The position numbers and the translations under genes are program-made. Below, one piece after another: positions 7,835 to 13,501 of a stretch of DNA of 13,501 nt (position 1 is the first letter of the stretch; every line of letters begins with the position of its first letter). The stretch covers positions 1-13,501 of the forward strand of contig CALSCQ010000502.1 in the NCBI GenBank assembly GCA_943704525.1, in the 5' to 3' direction. Source of the stretch: Pigoraptor vietnamica. Its lineage: Eukaryota > Opisthokonta > Filasterea. The notes under the pieces were generated by a model, which had not been told where the DNA came from, made no database searches, and saw nothing but the letters and a program-made list of their open reading frames with translations.

Positions 7835-10370
7835 GTGCCAGGCGTGCATGCGCGTGTGCATGTGTGCGTGTGGTGTGGCGTGGCGTGTATCTGTGTGTAT
7901 GTCTATGCATGAGTGTGTGTGTGTAATACAGATGTATGGATGCGGGTGTGGTCGTATGTGTAAATGTTGTGTGCGTCGTGTGTTGCTGCTGCTGTTGTTG
8001 TTGTAGTTTTGTGCGTGTGCCGTCTTATGAACACGGTGCTGACCCATCCCTCTCCCGCTATCCTCTGTCTCCCCCGTCCCCGTTGTTTCACCCATAGAAC
8101 CGCAATGCGAACGACGAGGACGAAGTGCCTCTCATACTCAATGTCGCGCAAGACTCTGACTCAGACGACGACGACACCACGTCGTACCGCCGCTCGCGTC
8201 GACGCGTCCGCTCAAGTGCGTAGCCCCTGCATGCATATGCAGTCGTTCACTCCTCAACACAACTGGCGGCAATTGCATCCAGCCTTTTTTTTTTTCTCTC
8301 TCTCCTCGTCTTCCTGTACGTCTGACTCTTTCTTATGCCGACCTACCTCCTCCGTATCAGCGCGATGCACGTGGCGCGGGGGTGTGGGCCAGTGCAAGGT
8401 CGCTCTGCGCGCGTGGTTTGCGGAGCTGCGCGGACGCTTCCAGCGCAAGCACGAGCCAAAGGCGCGCACTTTTATAGTGGGGCGGTCGCGCGAGGACGAC
8501 GAGTACCCTGCGAACGTCATACGGAACCAAAAGTACAACCTCGTGACGTTCCTTCCGATCGTGCTGTTCGAGCAGTTCAAGTTTTTCTTCAACCTCTACT
8601 TTCTGCTTGTCGCCCTCTCGCAGTTCGTCCCCGCCTTGCGAATCGGCTACCTCTACACGTACTGGGGACCGCTCATCTTTGTGCTTGCCGTGACGATATC
8701 CAAGGAACTGTACGACGACTGGCACAGGTACAGGCGCGACCAGGAGGTCAACTCGCAGCAGTATACGCGGCTCACGTCCAGCGGCCCCGTGGACGTGCCG
8801 AGCTCGTCACTGCGCGTGGGCCACGTCGTTGTCGTGCGCACGAACCAGCGCGTGCCCGCGGACATGATTCTGCTGCGGACGACGGAGAAGAACGGCAGCT
8901 GCTTTGTGCGGACGGACCAGCTCGATGGAGAGACGGACTGGAAGCTGCGCCTGGCCGTGCCCTCGTGCCAGCGGCTGTCGTCAGACGCCGATCTGTTTGA
9001 ACTGGGCGCGGAAGTGTACGCGGAAAAGCCGCACAGGGACATTTACGCGTTCGTGGGGACGCTGACGACGCCGACGGACGGCGGTGTGACGCGCTCTGTC
9101 GAGTCGCTCGGTGTGGACAATGCGCTGTGGGCCAATACGGTCGTTGCGTCCGGACAGGCGACGGGCGTGGTCGTCCACACGGGCGCGGACACGCGGTCGT
9201 CGATGAACACGTCCCATCCGCAGGTGAGGGTCCTGGTCTTTTCCACCGTCTGGAATTGGCAGCGCACGCACTCACACACACCGTCACTCGCTGGCGCACA
9301 CGCACAAAAAAATTCAATAATAGACCGTGCATATTTTCATGTGCATCATCCACGCACACCCATCCGCGCAAACACGACGCACGCATGCACGTGTGCACGC
9401 CCCGTGTGCACCGCCAGCTGACGCCATGTGAAACCCTCCGTCACAGACCAAAGTCGGCCTCATCGACTGGGAAATCAACCGCCTCGCCAAGGTCCTCGTC
9501 GGCGTCACCTTTGCGCTGTCGGCGGTGCTCGTACTGCTGCAAGGGGTGCAGGGCGCGTGGCACGGCGCGTGGTACACGCAGCTCTTCCGCTTTGTGCTGC
9601 TCTTCTCGTACATTATCCCCATCAGCCTCCGCGTCAATCTCGACATGGGCAAGACGGTCTACTCGTGGCTCATCATGAGGGACAAGGAGATCGAAGGAAC
9701 GGTCGTGCGCACGTCCACCATCCCGGAGGAACTCGGCCGCATCGAGTTTTTGCTCTCGGACAAGACGGGGACGCTCACGCAGAACGACATGGTGCGTGGA
9801 CGCTCTCCTCTTCGCTTTCTCAGTGACTGTGCTACAAGGTGTTTGCAATTGTTATATCATAGGTTGCTTTTCGCCCGCACATGTCTTACTCGCGCACCCT
9901 CCGCACTCCAAGGTCTTCAAGCGCGTGCACTTGGGCCAGGTGTCCTTCGGCAAGGAATCGATGGACGAGGTCAAGAGTCACGTGAGGGACGCTTTTGCGG
10001 ATCCGGCGGCCGTGGCGCTTCTCGACCAGCACCACGCGCGTGAGGCGCAGCACTTTGGAGCGGGCGGTGCTCACAGGGAGAGCGGAGCCGGGACGCCGTA
10101 CTCGCGAAGCAGCAGCACCGAAGGATGGTCGGGCGGCATGTCGGCTGTGCGTGCGGGGAAGCAGCCGGCACGGAAGACGCAGCGATCGCTCCAGGACCGA
10201 GTGCGAGACATGGTCGTCGCGGTCGCCCTGTGCCACAATGTCACGCCTGTAACAGAGGACGATGGCACGATGGGTTACCAGGCGTCTAGTCCGGACGAGG
10301 TGGCGCTGGTCAAGTGGACTGCGGAGGTGCGCAAGGCCGCTTCCCGTTGTGTGTGTGTGTGTGTGTGTGT

Positions 10371-10423
<53 letters not shown>

Positions 10424-13400
10424 TGCGTGCATGTGTGCGTGTGTATGTGTGTGTGCGTGTGTGTGTGTGTGTTCTTTTCCCCTGTTGCTCACACGTAGCT
10501 TTTTCCTCGCTGTTCGTCGCCCTTACGAATTCTCCTGTTCCACGAGCGTGCACTCATAGTGCGTCTTCCAACCCATCGTCGCAGGTGGGCGTTCGGCTTA
10601 TGCGCCGGGACACGACGAGCATGACGCTGTCCGTTCCCGGCGGCACCGTGACGTACGAAGTGCTCAACATATTCCCCTTCACGTCGGAGACGAAGCGGAT
10701 GGGCATTATACTGCGCGACGCGGCGGGTGACGTCACGTTCTTCTGCAAGGGCGCCGATGTCGTCATGGGGCGCATCGTGCAATTCAGCGACTGGTGCGTG
10801 GGCGTGGCATCGCGGAAGTGTATGTCGTGAAAGTGTTGCCTCGTGTGGCAGAATTCGTGTGTGTGTCCGCGTGTGTGTCGTGTGCGTCTGTTGTGCCACG
10901 CGTTTCTCACACTCACTTCGCGCCTTGCTTTACTCTTCTCAAAGGCTGGAGGAGGAATGCGGTAACATGGCACGCGAGGGCCTCCGCACGCTCGTCGTCG
11001 CGAAGAAGTCCCTTACGCTCGCGCAGTACAAAGAATTCAGCGACAGGTGCGTTGTGTGCTGCTCTGTCGCGGGGCCTGCGTGTTTTGCCGCTGTGTGTCG
11101 TAACTTTCTCTCCGTTGCACCGATTGCATGTTCTCTGCCCGTCTTAACTTCTGTCCTGTCTGTTGATGCGCTGTTATCATCGTTGATTGATGTCGATACG
11201 ACATTGTACGCTAGCATCTGGCTCAAACCATATTCCATGCCCACGCAAGGTATCGGGACGCGAAGGCAAGCATCAGCGACCGCGCGGCGCAGGTGCAAAT
11301 GGCCGTCGAGTCGCTCGAGCGCGACCTGGAGCTGCTCGGCCTCACCGGCGTTGAGGACTTGCTGCAGGAGGGCGTGAAGCCGACGCTAGAGCTGCTGCGC
11401 AACGCCGGCATCCGCGTGTGGATGCTCACCGGCGACAAGATGGAGACGGCCACGTGCATCGCCGTGAGCTCTCGGCTTGTGTCGCGCACGCAGGCCATCC
11501 ACACCTTCCAGCGCGTCCAGGTGGGCCGAGTTGTCCGAATTGTCGCCATGTTACGTGCCTGCGCTCTGTGACACGTACACATCGGTAATGCGTGGCTGTT
11601 CTCAATTGGGATGGCTTCGACTGCCCAGGACCGTGACGAGACGCAACAGGAGCTCAACGCATTCCGACGGAAGACGGACTGCGCGCTCGTAATCGACGGC
11701 GCTTCGCTGGAAGCGTGCCTCACGCACCACGCCGCGGAGTTTGCGGAGCTCGCGTGCGCCGCGCCCGCCGTCGTCTGCTGCCGCTGTTCGCCGACGCAAA
11801 AGGCGGAAGTGGTGCGGCTCATAAGGCGTCACGTGGGCCGGCGGTGCGCGGCTGTCGGTGACGGCGGCAATGACGTCAGCATGATCCAGGCTGCGGACGT
11901 CGGCATTGGTATCGTGGGAAAGGAGGGCAAGCAGGCGTCTCTCGCGGCCGATTTCTCCGTGCTGCAGTTCCGATACATCGGACGTCTTCTCCGTGGGTGT
12001 CACTCCCGTTCGTCGTGTGTGTGTGTGTGTGTGTGTGCAATCGAGTGGTCATCGTGCCATATTGCGCGAGTCCAGTAACAGCGTAGACGACTTGCTAACC
12101 CCCTTCCTTCGCTTCCGCCCCCCCTTGTCGCAGTGTGGCATGGTCGCAACAGCTACAAGCGGTCGGCCGCGCTGAGCCAGTTTGTGATACACCGCGGGCT
12201 CATCATCTCGATCATACAGGCCATGTTTTCCGCCATCTTCTACTTTATGGCCATCGCTTTGTACCAGGTCGGTGTGCGCCAATCCACGGGCGCGACTCAC
12301 TTGCGTTGGCACTGCCCCTTGCTTCATATGTGATATGTGTCTTATGTTTCATTCTCTGTGTCGCGTCTGCTTTGCTTTTTAAATTACCTCTCCCTCGCCC
12401 GTCCTTTGGTCCTCCCTTACATCTGCCGCCTTGACGATACTTCAGTGCACGTGTTTCAGCCAGTGGGCGCTTGCGCTGACACTTTGTTTTCCGCAGGGCA
12501 TTATTATGGTCGGATATGCGACGGTATACACAATGGCGCCCGTGTTCTCGCTCGTCATGGACCGCGATGTGTCGGACGACATTGCACTCACATACCCCGA
12601 ACTGTACAAGGAACTCGTCAAGGTGCGGTTGTGCGTCCATGCCGTGGTATTTGTGAGAAATGGATGTGTCCTACTTTTCAGTCGCGTCTGTTGTGCGCGT
12701 TGGAGAAAGTCGTGCCACATGAGTGTGATTGTGAGTTGAAGGTGTTGTGAGGTGCGGGCCTTCGCCTCTGTGTCGCTGTTTCAAATGCTTGTGCGTGTGC
12801 ACTGTCATCTCAACGGCTGTTGGTTTGCTGTTCCTAGGGCCGCTCCCTCTCGTTCAAGACGTTCTTCATCTGGGTACTCATCAGCGTGTACCAAGGTGGG
12901 CTTGTCTCTGTGTGGCGTGGACAATTTGTATGTGTCGGCCTTGTGTGCGCGTCCGTGTATGAGTATATTGGGGGCTAAATGGAGGGTATCGTGTCCTTCT
13001 GTGTCAGGCACGCGCTAGTTGTTGCTCCTTCTTTCCGCGTTTTCTTCCACATCCGAGCCTAATCGCCCGTTCGCCATTCGACCACAGGCGGCGTTATCAT
13101 GCTCGGCGCCGTCCTTCTCTTCGAAGCCGAGCTCACGCACATTGTCGCAATCACGTTCACTGCGCTCATCCTCACCGAGTATCTCATGGTTGCGCTCTCC
13201 ATACACACGTGGTGCGTGCATAGCGAGGCGTCCGGAATTGAATTGTATGCCTTCATTCTGCTCTGTCTCGGCAGTCTTTGTCCGTGTGCTGCTATGCGAT
13301 GCATTCGGCGCGTGTGTTGCACATCCGCTCTCGTTCTCCCCTCTCACACCACGTGACCCGCAGGCACTGGATCATGATTCTCTCGGAGGTCGGGAGCCTT

Positions 13401-13443
13401 GTCGTCTACGTCGTGTCGATGGTCGTGCTGTCGGACTACTTCG
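7781..13443 (+). CDS. ATP9: P4-ATPase phospholipid flippase, ATP9A/ATP9B/Neo1 branch, 3' end outside window
   Basis: Exons 7781-7834, 8098-8215, 8361-9223, 9447-9791, 9913-10326, 10585-10793, 10945-11046, 11250-11520, 11629-11992, 12134-12267, 12497-12622, 12838-12895, 13088-13211 and 13364-13443 give 1087 residues. The acidic N-terminus has a Ser/Asp run. TM1-2 lie at about 121-175. The actuator loop DGET is at 246-249, where P4 enzymes replace TGES. PISL in TM4 is at 403-406. The phosphorylated Asp450 is in DKTGT, followed by LTQND as in the ATP9/Neo1 branch. The nucleotide-domain KGA is at 653-655, TGDK at 762-765 and the GDGGND hinge at 869-874. HGRNSYKRS precedes TM5, and TM6-TM9 follow. 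TM10 and the tail should lie to the right. Family role: moving aminophospholipids to the cytosolic leaflet of Golgi and endosomal membranes; this branch is reported to work without a CDC50 subunit. Oddity: the residue before HGRNSYKR is Trp where animals have Val. Exon 1 is the least certain part. Confidence 0.95.
7981..8004. repeat. TGC/TGT trinucleotide repeat in flippase intron 1
   Basis: Eight triplets of TGY (TGT, three TGC, four TGT) in the first intron, in an otherwise GT-rich stretch (7850-7980). With exon 1 uncertain, part of this stretch could instead be 5' UTR. Confidence 0.7.
10348..10472. repeat. (TG)n / (GTGC)n / (TG)n compound microsatellite in flippase intron 5
   Basis: A TG tract with one C interruption at 10375 runs to about 10405. 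About seven units of the tetranucleotide GTGC follow, to 10430, and then impure GT to about 10472. The whole lies inside intron 5 on the sense strand, starting some 20 nt after the 5' splice site. Alternating purine-pyrimidine DNA of this length can adopt Z-form. Confidence 0.93.
12015..12037. repeat. Short (GT)n tract in flippase intron 9
   Basis: About 11 GT units, 22 nt after the 5' splice site at 11993, again as GU on the transcript. Confidence 0.85.
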
Positions 13444-13501
13444 GTGGGCGCCGTATTGTCTCGCGGGACTGTGCTCTCTCTCCCTAGCCATCCCCCTCTC
13501 C

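Noticed and set aside
8772-9398. Minus-strand open frame of 208 codons
   Set aside because: Antisense shadow of flippase exon 3, which carries conserved actuator-domain motifs on the plus strand.
7964-9421. Single-exon flippase reading from 7964 with its own upstream ATG
   Set aside because: It reads through the T-rich stretch before the acceptor at 8359-8360 and has no P4-type sequence before it. It also drops the acidic exon 8098-8215, which joins exon 3 in correct phase.
10262-10553. Open frames encoding Cys-Val or His-Thr repeat proteins
   Set aside because: Direct translations of GT/CA microsatellites inside an intron; no start context or conservation expected.
13444-13488. Stop codon at 13486-13488 as the end of the flippase
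   Set aside because: The sequence after 13443 loses similarity exactly at a GTGGGC donor also used at 12896. A stop here would omit TM10 and the C-terminal tail.
1-13501. tRNA, rRNA or transposon sequences
   Set aside because: I saw no cloverleaf boxes, rRNA-like stretches, terminal inverted repeats or reverse transcriptase/transposase motifs by eye. A tRNAscan or RepeatMasker run could still find something short.

Overview
The window is nuclear DNA from an intron-dense, GC-rich eukaryote, probably unicellular. Coding exons are short and GC-rich at third positions. Introns are mostly 90-260 nt, begin almost always with GTG and often carry long GT or CA microsatellites. I cannot name the organism. 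An intron-rich protist such as an apusomonad- or choanoflagellate-like lineage is a guess. All three gene models were built by hand from splice sites and reading-frame continuity, and all three are open through every exon.

Layout. (1) 4024 down to 48 on the minus strand: the 5' part (11 exons, 821 residues, running off the left edge) of a secreted or surface protein with two LamG-like jellyroll domains and cadherin-like (tandem-95 type) Ig folds. (2) 4025-4730: a comparatively AT-rich divergent promoter with two TCACGTGA E-boxes, a further palindrome and CCAAT boxes. (3) 4731-7443 on the plus strand: a complete 12-exon gene for dipeptidyl peptidase I (cathepsin C), 463 residues. (4) 7444-7780: a short tail-to-head spacer with another TCACGTGA. 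(5) 7781 to the right edge on the plus strand: 14 exons (1087 residues) of a P4-ATPase lipid flippase of the ATP9A/ATP9B/Neo1 branch. It is cut before its last membrane segment.

How the genes relate. The three do not form an operon or a known gene cluster. Cathepsin C is a lysosomal protease and Neo1/ATP9 flippases act in Golgi-endosome membranes, so an endolysosomal theme and shared E-box control are possible but inferred. The LamG gene shares only the divergent promoter region.

I did not find a new biological system. The best second-look items are the GTGNGT 5' splice-site consensus, a cathepsin C intron built from a duplication of its own 5' splice site, three introns that are stop-free multiples of three, loss of both partners of one family disulfide in cathepsin C, and the concentration of TCACGTGA in the intergenic DNA.
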